Source of the DNA: Hyphomicrobiales bacterium
Lineage (GTDB): Bacteria; Pseudomonadota; Alphaproteobacteria; Rhizobiales; Aestuariivirgaceae
Assembly (NCBI GenBank): GCA_026990765.1
Contig: JALXCV010000108.1
Location: 50,798 to 114,797 of the forward strand
Direction of reading: 5' to 3'
Length of the DNA stretch: 64,000 nucleotides
Shown here: positions 1 through 9,749 of the stretch, one piece after another
Numbering within the stretch: position 1 is the first letter of the stretch
Layout of the letters: each line of letters starts with the position of its first letter
The notes under the pieces: generated by a model
What the model was told of the DNA's origin: nothing
Seen by the model: only the letters and a program-made list of their open reading frames with translations
Database searches by the model: none
Position numbers and translations under genes: made by a program

Positions 1-1
1 G

Positions 2-1378
2 CCGCAGCGGCCTGCATATGTTCCACCAGCTGAAAGGCCAGGATATCGCAGCCCGCATTCACGCGAACTTGAGCAGATCGGTGCTGGTGATGATGAATTG
101 TTTGATGATAATCGTTCCGGCTTGCAAACCAGACCACGCCGTGCCAGTCAGGAAGACTATTCAGCTGCCTATCGCGATTATGATGATGCGTTTGAAATGG
201 AAGAACCCACCCGCAAAAGCGGTGTGTGGATATTCCTTTTATTATTGATAATTGTATTGGCAGCAGCAGGTGCCGGATCATACTGGTATGTGCAAAACAG
301 CATCAAGAACGGGGTCAAGACCGGCGGCAAGGTCCCAACCCTGACGGCACCGCAAGAACCTGCCAAGGTAACCCCAAGGGTTGACCCGCAACCGGGAACA
401 TCAGGTCCGGTCAAACGCAAGAAAATCTATGACCGCATATTGGGTGATCAGACGCTTGAGCCTGAAAGGATTGTACCGACGGAAGAAAAACCGGCTTTGC
501 CCCCGGTAGTAACGCCAGTACAGCCTTCATCTCCTGAAACTGTTCCAGGTGTGCAACCACTACCATTACCGTTGCCACCGCCCCCAACCTTGCCGGGACA
601 GCAGGGCGCTGCACCGTCAACAGGAAACAAGGTTGCCAGAACACAGATCGGATCACCGCCTGGACAGGTGATCAGCCAGACATCGGCGCCCCCTGCAACT
701 CAGGTTCTAACAACAACAAATCAAAATACAGGGGGCTCACAAGCCCCCTTACCTTTGCCCGGAGTTGAAACACCTGCAATATCGACCTCGACCGCAGCTC
801 CTGTTGCTCAAGTCCCATTGCCCAAGGCCAAACCGCGTTCGGTTATTGCCAGTGCACAGCGCGCAGCAGAGAGAAAGAGACTTGCAGCTTTAAGTCGCAG
901 CTCATCTGCTCAACAGCCGACTGTTCCGGTGGCTCCCATAGCCAGAGCACCTATTACCGGTTCAGGTCCGGTACAGCTTGCACCGGGACGGGCGGTGCAG
1001 GGCGGCAATAATTTCAGCGCTGTCAGACCGATACAGCCACCAGTGGCGCCTTTGCCGCGCACTGTATCACCACCGGTTGCAAGTTTGCCAGCTGCACCAC
1101 GGGCAACAACACCGCAAGCAAGCGGCCAGAATTATGTAATCCAGTTTGCATCATTCAGGAACCGCGATCAGGCAGTTGCCGAATCCAGACGATTATTGTC
1201 AAGGCACGGTCGGTTATTGAGCGGTCTGCGCGAACAGATTGTTGAACGCGATCTTGGCGATGCCGGAAAGTTTTATATTTTGCGGATGGGAAGCATTCCT
1301 TCGCGTGCCAGAGCCGCGCAATTGTGCAACTCGCTGATTGCATCTGGTGAAAAAGATTGCCTTGCACGCAAACAGTAA
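2..1378 (+). CDS. SPOR-domain cell-division/envelope protein, 5' end outside the window
   Basis: Likely binds denuded septal peptidoglycan through a C-terminal SPOR domain. The frame is open from base 2 with no stop, so the true start lies left of the window; the internal TTG at 98 is not a convincing start. Visible order: acidic cytoplasmic N-terminus, one transmembrane helix (about codons 45-65 counted from the TTG at 98, rich in I, L, V and A), a long Pro/Ala/Gln/Val-rich low-complexity periplasmic linker of about 260 residues, then the SPOR domain beginning at YVIQFASF and ending near residue 420. nagZ follows after 53 bp, and the pair continues into scpAB as in Rhizobiales genomes. Family assignment is confident; the exact division role is inferred. 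Confidence 0.85.
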   Translation, partial: PQRPAYVPPAERPGYRSPHSRELEQIGAGDDELFDDNRSGLQTRPRRASQEDYSAAYRDYDDAFEMEEPTRKSGVWIFLLLLIIVLAAAGAGSYWYVQNSIKNGVKTGGKVPTLTAPQEPAKVTPRVDPQPGTSGPVKRKKIYDRILGDQTLEPERIVPTEEKPALPPVVTPVQPSSPETVPGVQPLPLPLPPPPTLPGQQGAAPSTGNKVARTQIGSPPGQVISQTSAPPATQVLTTTNQNTGGSQAPLPLPGVETPAISTSTAAPVAQVPLPKAKPRSVIASAQRAAERKRLAALSRSSSAQQPTVPVAPIARAPITGSGPVQLAPGRAVQGGNNFSAVRPIQPPVAPLPRTVSPPVASLPAAPRATTPQASGQNYVIQFASFRNRDQAVAESRRLLSRHGRLLSGLREQIVERDLGDAGKFYILRMGSIPSRARAAQLCNSLIASGEKDCLARKQ

Positions 1379-1431
1379 GCCGTTCACACTTTACCCGGTA
1401 AATTGCTGATTCGCATCAGATTGGGGAACAG

Positions 1432-2448
1432 ATGGCTATTGGCGCATTTATAAGTGGTTGTGCGGGCACGCAATTATCCGGGGATGAAGAAAGCTTCCTG
1501 CGAGATGCCAATCCGTGGGGATTGATTCTTTTTGCCCGCAATATTGATGATCCTGAGCAGGTTTTGCGGCTCACCAGCAGGTTTCGCGAAATTACCGGGC
1601 GTGATGATGCGCCGGTCCTGATCGATCAGGAAGGTGGCAGGGTGCAAAGAATGCGGCCACCCCACTGGAGCGAATATCCCGCGGCTCGAAAGTACAGTGA
1701 ACTTTATGATCGTTTTCCGGTTCAGGCATTGAAACTGGTCCGCCTGTTTTCGCGAATGATGGCTGATGATCTTGAGCGTGTTGGAATCAATGTTGACTGC
1801 CTGCCGGTGCTTGATGTTCCACATCCGGGATCGCACGAGATTATTGGTGACCGGGCCTATGGTGTTACCCCGGAACGGGTTTCTATCCTGTCAAGATCGG
1901 CAGTAGCGGGCCTGATGGATGGGGGGGTGCTGGGTGTAATCAAGCATATTCCAGGACATGGTCGCGCCTTGAGTGACAGTCACAAGGAATTACCGGTGGT
2001 TGATACCGGGCTTGATGAGCTGAGTTTTTGTGATTTTGTTCCCTTTGCCGCTCTGGCCGATATTCCAATGGCAATGACGGCACATGTGGTTTATTCGCAA
2101 CTTGACCCGGATAATCCGGCCACCATGTCAAGGCTGGTTATTGAGGACCTGATTCGAACCGGAATAGGTTATGACGGGCTGTTAATGTCAGATGATTTGT
2201 CAATGCAGGCTCTTAAGGGTGATTTCAGATTGCGCGCGCAAGGCTCTATTGCGGCTGGTTGTGATGTAACGCTGCATTGCAATGGTGATATGAATGAAAT
2301 GATAGCGGTTGCTGAAGGAAGTGGCCAGCTTGCCGGCAATGCTTTGCGAAGGGCTGAGGCGGCTCTTGCCTCAATTACCACAAAAACCCCGTTTGATCGC
2401 GATTATGCCATGGCTGAACTGGCATCTTTTATGGGTGGTTGCGCATAA
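1432..2448 (+). CDS. nagZ: Beta-N-acetylhexosaminidase NagZ (GH3)
   Basis: Cytoplasmic glycoside hydrolase family 3 enzyme that removes N-acetylglucosamine from anhydromuropeptides in peptidoglycan recycling. The 338 residues match the family length. Visible motifs are the substrate loop IDQEGGRVQRM (about residues 64-74), the catalytic-loop signature KHIPGHGRALSDSH (about 166-180), which carries the His/Asp pair, and the nucleophile region MSDDLSMQAL near 250. The start is the ATG after a purine-rich stretch (ggggaacag). It lies between the SPOR protein and scpA, all on the same strand with short gaps, consistent with one operon. Confidence 0.95.
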   Translation: MAIGAFISGCAGTQLSGDEESFLRDANPWGLILFARNIDDPEQVLRLTSRFREITGRDDAPVLIDQEGGRVQRMRPPHWSEYPAARKYSELYDRFPVQALKLVRLFSRMMADDLERVGINVDCLPVLDVPHPGSHEIIGDRAYGVTPERVSILSRSAVAGLMDGGVLGVIKHIPGHGRALSDSHKELPVVDTGLDELSFCDFVPFAALADIPMAMTAHVVYSQLDPDNPATMSRLVIEDLIRTGIGYDGLLMSDDLSMQALKGDFRLRAQGSIAAGCDVTLHCNGDMNEMIAVAEGSGQLAGNALRRAEAALASITTKTPFDRDYAMAELASFMGGCA

Positions 2449-2510
2449 GAGCTGGGGAAAAGTAAACTAAGCTGGAGCGAATCACTTTCAGATCGGCCTA
2501 TATAGCAGTC

Positions 2511-3341
2511 ATGACAAACAGTAAACCAGAAGAGTTGCCATGGCCTGACGGGTCAGGACCGGTGCGCCAGCAGCCTGAAAAGGCCGCCAAGGGTGCGCTG
2601 ATAGTTGATGTTGCCGGCTTTGAAGGTCCGCTTGACCTGCTGCTTGATCTGGCGCGGCGGCAAAAGGTTGATCTTGCAAAAATATCGGTTCTGGCACTGG
2701 CAGAGCAATATCTTGAGTTTATCGCCCAGGCCCGGCGTATGCGCATGGAGGTAGCGGCTGATTATCTGGTGATGGCAGCATGGCTGGCTTATCTGAAATC
2801 ACGTTTGCTGGTGCCGCAAGAAGATGATGATGAGGAAATGCCGGCAGAAGAACTGGCCGCTTTGCTGGCTTTTCAGTTGCAGAGGCTTAATGCCATGCGT
2901 GAGGCTGGCGCCCAGCTAATGGCCCGCAACCAGCTTGGCAGGGATGTTTTTGCTCGCGGGGCGCCCGAACCGCTTATTGTCGAGACTAAATCAGAATATA
3001 GTGACAATCTGGTTGATCTGCTGCAGGCCTATGCGCACCGCAGAGAACAGGAAATTGCCCATAATGATTACTTCATAGCAAAATTGCCGGTCTGGTCGAT
3101 CAAGCAGGCGCGTGAAACCTTGGAAATGCTGATAGGCAAAATGGATGACTGGGGCCGAATGGATCAGTGGCTGATGGATTATATGAGCGATCCGGGCGAG
3201 CGCCGTTCAGTAGTTGCATCATCATTTTCAGCCAGTCTGGAACTGGCGCGCGAAGGTGTGATTGAACTGCGACAGGATGATTTGTTCAAGCCGATTTTCA
3301 TGCGCAGATCACAAAATACAATCCAGGCTGTGGCCGGGTAG
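2511..3341 (+). CDS. scpA: Segregation and condensation protein ScpA (kleisin)
   Basis: Kleisin subunit that bridges SMC heads and pairs with ScpB in chromosome condensation. The N-terminal signature GFEGPLDLLLDLARRQKVDL (about residues 36-55) is diagnostic. Further features are the helical segment DYLVMAAWLAYLKSRLLVP and an acidic patch EDDDEEMPAEELAALLAFQL. Its 276 residues are normal for ScpA. The gene ends 9 bp before scpB and follows nagZ by 62 bp, the usual alphaproteobacterial arrangement. The first 30 residues are a variable extension, so a later start cannot be excluded. Confidence 0.95.
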   Translation: MTNSKPEELPWPDGSGPVRQQPEKAAKGALIVDVAGFEGPLDLLLDLARRQKVDLAKISVLALAEQYLEFIAQARRMRMEVAADYLVMAAWLAYLKSRLLVPQEDDDEEMPAEELAALLAFQLQRLNAMREAGAQLMARNQLGRDVFARGAPEPLIVETKSEYSDNLVDLLQAYAHRREQEIAHNDYFIAKLPVWSIKQARETLEMLIGKMDDWGRMDQWLMDYMSDPGERRSVVASSFSASLELAREGVIELRQDDLFKPIFMRRSQNTIQAVAG

Positions 3342-3350
3342 GGGGAAGAT

Positions 3351-4127
3351 ATGGCAAAAACCAGTGCGGTTTCCAGTAATCTGGCAGAAATTGACTATAA
3401 TATTGCTAATGCACCAGATGAGATTGCCCAGGCAATTTCCAATGTAACCATGCACCCGGGAACTGATCGGGCTTATCATTTGCGGGTTGCCGAGGCATTG
3501 CTGTTTGCATCTGCTGAGCCTTTGGGGCCGGAAGATATAGCCCAGTGCCTGCCAGATGGTACTGATATTGAAGCAATAATTGAAGAAATTGCTGCAAATT
3601 ATGCTGATCGCGGGGTTAATCTGGTTTGTGTAAACAACAAATGGACATTCAGAACGGCTGATGATCTAAGCTTCCTGTTGCGGCGTGAAGCGGTTGAACA
3701 AAAGAAACTGTCAAAAGCTGCTTTGGAAACCTTGTCGATCATTGCCTATCATCAACCAGCTACCAGAGCAGAAATTGAAGAAATTCGTGGTGTGTCGGTT
3801 TCAAGGGGAACCATTGATATTCTGCTGAATATTGGCTGGATCAGACTTAAAGGCCGCCGCCGGGTTCCCGGAAAACCGGTCACATATGGAACTACAGACA
3901 AGTTTCTTGAACATTTCGGTCTGGCGTCCATAAAGGACCTTCCCGGACTTGAGGAACTTAAAGGTGCCGGTCTGCTGTCATCAAGAGTGCCTTCTGACTT
4001 TTCCATTCCCTTGCCTGATGATGGCGATCTGCTGGGACCGGATGAATTGCCGTTTGAAGAAGAAGACGAAGCCGAAGAGCCGCTGGAAATGTATTTGCCT
4101 GATTATCTGGAACCAAAAAGAAAATAG
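3351..4127 (+). CDS. scpB: Segregation and condensation protein ScpB
   Basis: Winged-helix partner of ScpA in the SMC condensin complex. Recognisable segments are RVAEALLFASAEPL (first winged helix, near residue 45) and LSIIAYHQPATRAEIEEIRGV followed by a second winged helix ending with VPGKPVTYGTT and FLEHFGL. An acidic C-terminal tail (EEEDEAEEP) follows. It is preceded by a good ribosome site (gggggaagat) and lies 9 bp after scpA. The first 35 residues look like a poorly conserved extension. About 246 bp without a convincing gene separate it from tatA. Confidence 0.95.
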   Translation: MAKTSAVSSNLAEIDYNIANAPDEIAQAISNVTMHPGTDRAYHLRVAEALLFASAEPLGPEDIAQCLPDGTDIEAIIEEIAANYADRGVNLVCVNNKWTFRTADDLSFLLRREAVEQKKLSKAALETLSIIAYHQPATRAEIEEIRGVSVSRGTIDILLNIGWIRLKGRRRVPGKPVTYGTTDKFLEHFGLASIKDLPGLEELKGAGLLSSRVPSDFSIPLPDDGDLLGPDELPFEEEDEAEEPLEMYLPDYLEPKRK

Positions 4128-4373
4128 CCAGAATATCCAATATTAAATCAGCATGGCAAAAAGCTGTTGAATATCTGCAAAAACCTGATAATCAACACCA
4201 GATTGTACCTGCCTATTGATATTCGCCAATGACAGCACACATACACATATTAAGTAAAAGGTTGAATTGCTGTTCGTGATTGTTGCAGCAGCGATTGGTT
4301 TCTGCAATAGTGCAGCCAAATCTGATCCCGGTGGGGGATCGTTCATTATTGTTTCTTAAGGGAGTTTAGTAAT

Positions 4374-4616
4374 ATGGGTGCGTTTTCGATTTGGCACTGG
4401 CTGATCGTTCTGGTCGTTGTACTGGTACTGTTTGGCGGCAGTGGCAAAATCTCCAGCCTGATGGGTGATGTTGCCAAGGGCATCAAGAGTTTCAAAAAGG
4501 GCATGAAAGAAGAGCCTGAAGAAGAAGAAGTTGCTGCCGGTGCCGTCAAGACTATTGAGCATGAAGCGGAAGAAGCTGCTTCAACAGTTGCTTCCAAGGC
4601 AAAAGAAAAAGCTTAA
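4374..4616 (+). CDS. tatA: Sec-independent translocase subunit TatA
   Basis: Pore-forming subunit of the twin-arginine translocation system. The 80-residue protein has the N-terminal motif [18 protein letters not shown] (membrane helix, residues 4-21), an FG hinge, an amphipathic helix ([18 protein letters not shown]) and a charged Glu/Lys-rich tail. The start follows gggagttt. It is the first gene of a tatA-tatB-tatC cluster, with gaps of 30 and 18 bp. Confidence 0.96.
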   Translation: MGAFSIWHWLIVLVVVLVLFGGSGKISSLMGDVAKGIKSFKKGMKEEPEEEEVAAGAVKTIEHEAEEAASTVASKAKEKA

Positions 4617-4646
4617 ACCAGTTATTTTTAAGGGATATCTCCCAAC

Positions 4647-5111
4647 ATGTTTGATTTTGGCATTGGCTCAACCGAACTGATGTTGATCGCAATGGTTGCG
4701 CTCATTGTGGTAGGTCCCAAAGACCTGCCAAAATTGCTGCGCACGCTTGGCAAATATGTTGGTAAAATCAAAGCCATGGCCCGCGAGTTTCAGGACCATA
4801 TTGAGGACGCTGCCAAGGAAACAGGGGTCAGTGATCTCAAAGACGAGCTTGGCAAGGCTACCGATTTTGATTTTGATGAGGATTTCAAATCGCATGAGGA
4901 AGATCTTGCCAAGATTTTCCAGGATTCTACCCTTGATCCCACAGAAAAAGCTGATGATGAAATAGAAAAGAAACCGGTTAAAAAGCAACCGGCCAAAAAA
5001 GCGGCCAGCAAGAAAGCCGCAGCTGGCAAAAAAGCTACGGCAAAGAAACCGGCCAAAAAGACGGCTGCGAAAAAACCTGCCAAAAAAACAGCAAAGAAGG
5101 ACAAAAGCTGA
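4647..5111 (+). CDS. tatB: Sec-independent translocase subunit TatB with Lys/Ala/Pro-rich tail
   Basis: Substrate-receptor partner of TatC. The N-terminus MFDFGIGSTELMLIAMVALI is the membrane helix, followed by VVGPKDLPKLLRTLGKYVGK, which is typical of TatB. The middle is acidic. The last 50 residues are built from repeated PAKK/AAKK/KKAA units, resembling a histone H1-like basic tail. TatB tails vary in sequence, but this one is unusually regular and could bind membrane phospholipid or nucleic acid; that is inference. A long opposite-strand reading frame here (4668-5177) is a by-product of the repeats. Confidence 0.95.
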   Translation: MFDFGIGSTELMLIAMVALIVVGPKDLPKLLRTLGKYVGKIKAMAREFQDHIEDAAKETGVSDLKDELGKATDFDFDEDFKSHEEDLAKIFQDSTLDPTEKADDEIEKKPVKKQPAKKAASKKAAAGKKATAKKPAKKTAAKKPAKKTAKKDKS

Positions 5112-5129
5112 GCGATTGCGGTATAGAAA

Positions 5130-5930
5130 ATGACAGATAAAGAAATTGACGATACCCAGGCTCCACTTATTGAGCATCTGACGGAACTGCGCACCCGACT
5201 GATATATTCATCCGTTGGTTTTATCATTGCCTTTATTTTTTGCTTTGCCTTTGCCAATCCGATTTTCAATGCACTGCTGCTGCCATATAGATGGGCAGTT
5301 GGTGACAGCCAGGATTTGCAGCTGATTTTTACCGCTCCGCAGGAGTTTTTCTTCACGCAGTTGAAGATCGGGATGTTTGGCGGTTTGTTTGTGGCTTTCC
5401 CGGTTATTGCCTCGCAGATATATAAATTTGTGGCTCCAGGCCTTTACAAGAATGAAAAAGATGCTTTCAGACCTTACCTGATTGCAACACCGTTTTTGTT
5501 TCTGGCAGGGGCGGCACTGGTGTTTTTCCTGATCATGCCGGTGGCAATGAGGTTTTTCCTCTCATTTCAGCAAACTGGCGAAAATGGCAAGGCGGCAATT
5601 GAATTGCTGCCCCGGGTCAGTGAGTATCTTTCACTGGTCATGACCCTGATTCTGGCATTTGGCATTTGTTTTCAAATGCCGGTGGTGCTCACCCTTTTGG
5701 GACAAATCGGGGTGGTGTCTTCAGATGGCCTGCGCAGCAAGCGCAAATATGCGATTGTGGGTGTGGTGGCTCTGGCGGCCATATTTACCCCGCCAGACCC
5801 GTTCTCACAGCTTGGATTGGCCATACCGCTGATTGGTCTGTATGAACTGGCTATCATATCAGTTTCGCGCAAGGAAAAGGCCCGCAAGGCAGCGCTTGAA
5901 GATGATGATAATGATGATGATGACGAGTAA
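5130..5930 (+). CDS. tatC: Sec-independent translocase subunit TatC
   Basis: Core multispanning receptor for twin-arginine signal peptides. The N-terminal motif PLIEHLTELRTRLIYS is the TatC signature. About six hydrophobic segments follow, including the conserved FTAPQEFFFTQLKIG region and the FGICFQMPVVL segment, and the protein ends with an Asp-rich tail. Its 266 residues are the family norm. It closes the tatABC operon; serS follows after 169 bp. Confidence 0.96.
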   Translation: MTDKEIDDTQAPLIEHLTELRTRLIYSSVGFIIAFIFCFAFANPIFNALLLPYRWAVGDSQDLQLIFTAPQEFFFTQLKIGMFGGLFVAFPVIASQIYKFVAPGLYKNEKDAFRPYLIATPFLFLAGAALVFFLIMPVAMRFFLSFQQTGENGKAAIELLPRVSEYLSLVMTLILAFGICFQMPVVLTLLGQIGVVSSDGLRSKRKYAIVGVVALAAIFTPPDPFSQLGLAIPLIGLYELAIISVSRKEKARKAALEDDDNDDDDE

Positions 5931-6026
5931 AGCTTAAAGGTTCATCATTTATCTGAACTAATACACTTTACCAACTGGCATGTCGGGCATATACAGGTCC
6001 ACAAATAACAGTGGTAAAAGTTTTAT

Positions 6027-6050
6027 CCTGATTGGCAATCATCAATCAGG
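6027..6050. terminator. Inverted repeat between tatC and serS, possible terminator
   Basis: CCTGATTG (6027-6034) and CAATCAGG (6043-6050) form a perfect 8-bp stem with an 8-nt loop. A short T-rich stretch (tattttt) lies about 8 nt further on, so it is at best a weak intrinsic terminator for the tat operon. It could instead be an operator for serS. Confidence 0.35.
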
Positions 6051-6102
6051 GATGCGTATTTTTCAGATGCAGGTTTCTTGAACAGTTTCATAAAGGTGTG
6101 TG

Positions 6103-7383
6103 ATGTTTGATCCAAAATGGATTCGCGAGAATGCGGCAGAATTTGACCGTGGCCTGGCAAGGCGCGGGGTTGAACCAATGGCTGCAATGGTCATTGCGCT
6201 TGATGATGCAAGACGTGAACATATTCAAAAGCTGCAGGATGCCCAGGCACGGCGCAATTCAATTTCAAAAGAGATTGGCAGGGCAATAGCCAATGGCCAG
6301 AATGATCTGGCAGCGCAGTTAAAAGCCGAAGTTGCCGAGATCAAGGAATTTGTGCAGACAGGTGCCGATGTTGAACGCCAGCATGACACAGCCTTGCGTG
6401 ATCTGTTGGCAGGCATAGCCAATATCCCGCTTGATGAAGCACCAGACGGTGCCGGGGAAGAAGACAATGTGGAAGTTCGCCGGGTGGGTGAGGTTCCAGC
6501 ATTTGATTTTGAACCAAAACAGCATTTTGAGCTAGGTGAACAGCTGGGGATGATGGATTTTGATCTGGCAGCTAAAATGTCAGGGGCAAGATTCGTGGTC
6601 AATCAGGGGCAACTGGCCCGGCTTGAACGGGCGCTTGGCCAGTTCATGCTTGATCTGCAAACTACAGAACATGGCTACAGGGAAGTAAATCCGCCACTGC
6701 TGGTGCGCGATAATGCGCTGTTTGGCACCGGGCAATTGCCGAAATTTGGTGAAGACCTGTTCGCCACTACAGATGGTCGCTGGCTGATTCCAACAGCTGA
6801 AGTGCCTTTGACCAATATGGTCAGGGAAAGCATTCTGGATGAAAGTGATTTGCCGCTTCGAATAACCGCTCTGACACCGTGTTTTCGCTCTGAAGCCGGA
6901 TCGGCTGGCAAAGACACACGCGGCATGATCCGACAGCACCAGTTCTGGAAGGTGGAAATGGTGACAATCACCACACCTGAAGCAGCACGTGGTGAACTGG
7001 ACCGGATGACGGGATGTGCCGAAGAGGTTCTGAAACGCCTTGGTCTGGCATATCGGGTACTGGCACTTTGTACAGGTGATATGGGCGTCAGCTCCAGACT
7101 TACTTTTGATATTGAGGTCTGGCTGCCGGGGCAGAATACCTATCGTGAAATTTCCTCATGTTCGGTTTGCGGTGATTATCAGGCAAGACGCATGTCGGCG
7201 CGCTACCGGCCCCAAGACAGCAAGAAAACCGAATTTGTTCATACGCTGAATGGTTCAGGGCTGGCGGTTGGCCGGGCACTGGTTGCGGTTATGGAGAATT
7301 ACCAGAATGCAGATGGTTCAATCACCATTCCTGAAGTTTTGCTGCCCTATATGGGTGGCTTGCAGAAAATCGAGGCCAAATAA
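6103..7383 (+). CDS. serS: Seryl-tRNA synthetase
   Basis: Class II aminoacyl-tRNA synthetase that charges tRNA-Ser. The N-terminal coiled-coil arm spans about residues 30-105. The catalytic domain has motif 2 ([20 protein letters not shown]) and motif 3 ([18 protein letters not shown]). Length is about 426 residues, as expected. GTG at 6100 and ATG at 6103 are both possible starts; the ATG is preferred because it is 6 nt from the AAAGG ribosome site. The stop overlaps surE by one base (taATG), indicating translational coupling. Confidence 0.97.
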   Translation: MFDPKWIRENAAEFDRGLARRGVEPMAAMVIALDDARREHIQKLQDAQARRNSISKEIGRAIANGQNDLAAQLKAEVAEIKEFVQTGADVERQHDTALRDLLAGIANIPLDEAPDGAGEEDNVEVRRVGEVPAFDFEPKQHFELGEQLGMMDFDLAAKMSGARFVVNQGQLARLERALGQFMLDLQTTEHGYREVNPPLLVRDNALFGTGQLPKFGEDLFATTDGRWLIPTAEVPLTNMVRESILDESDLPLRITALTPCFRSEAGSAGKDTRGMIRQHQFWKVEMVTITTPEAARGELDRMTGCAEEVLKRLGLAYRVLALCTGDMGVSSRLTFDIEVWLPGQNTYREISSCSVCGDYQARRMSARYRPQDSKKTEFVHTLNGSGLAVGRALVAVMENYQNADGSITIPEVLLPYMGGLQKIEAK

Positions 7384-8150
7384 TGCGCATATTGCTAACC
7401 AATGATGATGGAATTCATGCTCGCGGACTGGAAGTTCTGGAATCAATAGCCCGCAGCCTTAGTGATGATGTGTGGATTGTGGCGCCTGAAAGCGAGCAAT
7501 CAGGGGCATCACGCTCACTAACCCTGTCAGAACCATTGCGTCTTCGACAGGCCGGTGATAAACGCTTTGCGGTTTCCGGTACCCCTACAGATTGCGTATT
7601 GATGGCAATATCAAAAGTATTGCCGGGCAAGCCGGATCTGGTGTTGTCAGGGGTTAATCAGGGCCAGAATATCGCCGAAGATGTGACCTATTCAGGCACC
7701 ATTGCCGGGGCCATGGAAGGTTGCATGCTGGAAGTTCCCTCAATTGCGCTAAGCCAGACCTATGGCATGCTGCCTGATTCTAAAATTTCATGGGATGTGG
7801 CAAAAACCCAGGGGCCGCAAGTTGTCAAAAAGCTTTGCAATATGGATCTGGGGCCGGGTGTGTTTCTCAATGTCAATTTCCCTGACTGCAAGCCGGACGA
7901 GGTTGAGGGAATGAGTGTGACCCGTCAGGGCAAACGTGATGAAAGCATTTTCAAGCTGGATGAACGCCGCGATGGGCGAGGGGTGCCATATTTCTGGTTT
8001 GGTTTCCAGCGTTCCAAGTCCAATCCCCCAGTTGGGACTGATTTGTGGGCGGTTTACAATAACCGGATTTCGGTTACACCATTGCACCTTAACCTGACCC
8101 AAACAGATGCCATGGACACTGTTCGCACTGTGTTAAACAAAACAGAGTAA
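7383..8150 (+). CDS. surE: 5'-nucleotidase SurE
   Basis: Metal-dependent nucleoside monophosphate phosphatase. The N-terminus [18 protein letters not shown] carries the conserved DD metal ligands, followed by [15 protein letters not shown] and the [20 protein letters not shown] active-site segment. The 255 residues fit the family. It overlaps the serS stop by one base and precedes pcm, the classical surE-pcm pairing in stationary-phase and repair functions. Confidence 0.97.
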   Translation: MRILLTNDDGIHARGLEVLESIARSLSDDVWIVAPESEQSGASRSLTLSEPLRLRQAGDKRFAVSGTPTDCVLMAISKVLPGKPDLVLSGVNQGQNIAEDVTYSGTIAGAMEGCMLEVPSIALSQTYGMLPDSKISWDVAKTQGPQVVKKLCNMDLGPGVFLNVNFPDCKPDEVEGMSVTRQGKRDESIFKLDERRDGRGVPYFWFGFQRSKSNPPVGTDLWAVYNNRISVTPLHLNLTQTDAMDTVRTVLNKTE

Positions 8151-8188
8151 GATCAACTGCATATTGTTTATCAGACCATTTGCAAGAC

Positions 8189-8830
8189 ATGATCACCAAG
8201 CACAAGAAGATACAACTCATCATGGATTTGCGGAACAAGGGCATCCGCGATCAGGCTGTGCTGGAGGCAATTGAGCGCACTCCACGTGAGTTATTCGTGC
8301 CAAAAATGTTTGCTGACAGGGCATGGGATGATCAATCCCTTCCCATTGCCAACGGCCAGACCATATCCCAACCCTATATTGTGGCGTTGATGACCCAGTT
8401 GCTTGGGCTGAATTCGCGCTCGAAAGTTTTGGAGATCGGCACCGGGTCGGGTTATCAGGCAGCGATATTATCGCGGCTGTGTCGCCGGGTTTACACTATT
8501 GAACGGTTCCGCTCGCTGTTGCAGGAAGCCGAGGAACGTTTCAGACAGTTGAAATTGCGCAACATAACAGCAATGGTTGGTGATGGTTACAAGGGCTGGC
8601 CCCTGCAGGCACCGTTCAAACACATAATCGCTACAGCGGCAGCCCCTGAAGTACCACCAGCCTTGATAGAACAACTGGATGAGGGCGGGGTGCTGGTTAT
8701 TCCGGTTGATGTGGCTCGCAATGAACAAATCATCCAGAAAATAACCCGTACAGCAGACGGATTAAAGACTGAAAACATGCTGCCGGTGCGGTTTGTTCCC
8801 ATGGTCAAGGGCGTGGCGCGCGAAAATTAG
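8189..8830 (+). CDS. pcm: Protein-L-isoaspartate O-methyltransferase
   Basis: SAM-dependent methyltransferase that repairs isoaspartyl residues in aged proteins. Motif I is VLEIGTGSGYQAAIL (about residues 82-96), preceded by the substrate loop NGQTISQPYIVALMTQLL. The ATG at 8189 is chosen; a TTG at 8180 and an ATG at 8222 are alternatives. About 213 residues fits the family. The gene that would follow in related genomes is interrupted or displaced here by an insertion sequence starting 63 bp downstream. Confidence 0.95.
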   Translation: MITKHKKIQLIMDLRNKGIRDQAVLEAIERTPRELFVPKMFADRAWDDQSLPIANGQTISQPYIVALMTQLLGLNSRSKVLEIGTGSGYQAAILSRLCRRVYTIERFRSLLQEAEERFRQLKLRNITAMVGDGYKGWPLQAPFKHIIATAAAPEVPPALIEQLDEGGVLVIPVDVARNEQIIQKITRTADGLKTENMLPVRFVPMVKGVAREN

Positions 8831-8893
8831 GTTCTGCTGAAATTCATTGGCAAAAATTTTTGGATTTGCGAGCCAAACCAAACATGAAAAACT

Positions 8894-8916
8894 CTAGGCT
8901 GTAGTGACAATTTAAC
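8894..8916 (+). repeat. Left terminal inverted repeat of the IS
   Basis: 23 bp that match 9749-9771 perfectly as reverse complement. It includes the outer CTAG tetranucleotide. Confidence 0.9.
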
Positions 8917-8976
8917 GAATAGGGATTCACAAACCGGTTAAAAAGTGATTCAAGACTGATTTTGGGGAAATTGGTC

Positions 8977-9749
8977 ATGATTCGTAAACTTGATCCTGAT
9001 GCACTTCGTGATGATCAGTGGCAGCGGTTGGAGTGTTTTATTCCTGGCGGGCGCAAGGGCAAGCGCGGTCCTCGCAGCAATAATCGGCTTTTCATTGATG
9101 CGCTATTATGGATGGCCCGTTCTGGCGCACGCTGGCGTGATTTGCCTGAACGGTTTGGTCCCTACCAAACTGTCAAGCGGCGCTACTATCGCTGGATTGA
9201 AAACGGGGTCATTGAAAAGATTTTCAAATCGCTGGCCAAAGAAGCCGATTTTGAATGGTTACAAATCGATGCAACCATCATCCGGGCACACAAGCACGCT
9301 GCCGGGGCGCGGCAAAAAAGGGGGGAGCTGCATCCCAGGGATTGGGTCGTTAAAAGGGCGGATACTCCACAAAACTCCACGCTGTAAGCGATGGTTTGGG
9401 CCTGCCGGTCCGCTTTGGCGCCGGCCCGGGTCAGGAAAACGACATGAAACAGGCTGTTAGCCTGATCACCGGGTTCAGCGCTGACTATGTGATAGCAGAC
9501 CGCGCCTATGATGCTGACAGCCTGATGGATGCGATCCTTGAAGCGGGCGGTGAGCCCGTCATTCCACCACGCAGGCACCGAAAACATCAACACCCTTATG
9601 ACAAGGAGCTGTACAAGGAACGAAATCAGGTCGAGAGACTGTTCGCAAAACTCAAGGAATTTAGAAGAATTGCAACTCGATATGACAAACTGCTGGCAAA
9701 CTTCCTTGGCTTTGTAAAACTTGCTGCTGTAATCTTGTGGCTCAAATAG
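8977..9749 (+). pseudogene. IS5-family transposase, frameshift site plus nonsense codon
   Basis: First frame 8977-9387: N-terminal DUF4096-like region (DALRDDQWQRLECFIPGGRK) and the first catalytic Asp in LQIDATIIRAHKHAAGARQK. At 9314-9320 the slippery AAAAAAG allows a -1 shift, normal for this group, into a frame reading GGAASQGLGR. That frame then hits TAA at 9351-9353 where Ser is expected (TCA to TAA), and continues as KGGYSTKLHAV and GLPVRFGAGPGQ to 9749. The second Asp lies in VIADRAYDAD and the Glu in NQVERLFAKLKEFRRIATRY. The D-D-E triad is complete, but the nonsense codon should block full-length product unless it is read through. Reinitiation at 9396 would give only the C-terminal part. 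Confidence 0.85.

Noticed and set aside
4668..5356. Long minus-strand frames opposite tatB
   Set aside because: Caused by the Lys/Ala codon repeats (Phe/Leu-rich when read in reverse); tatB is certain.
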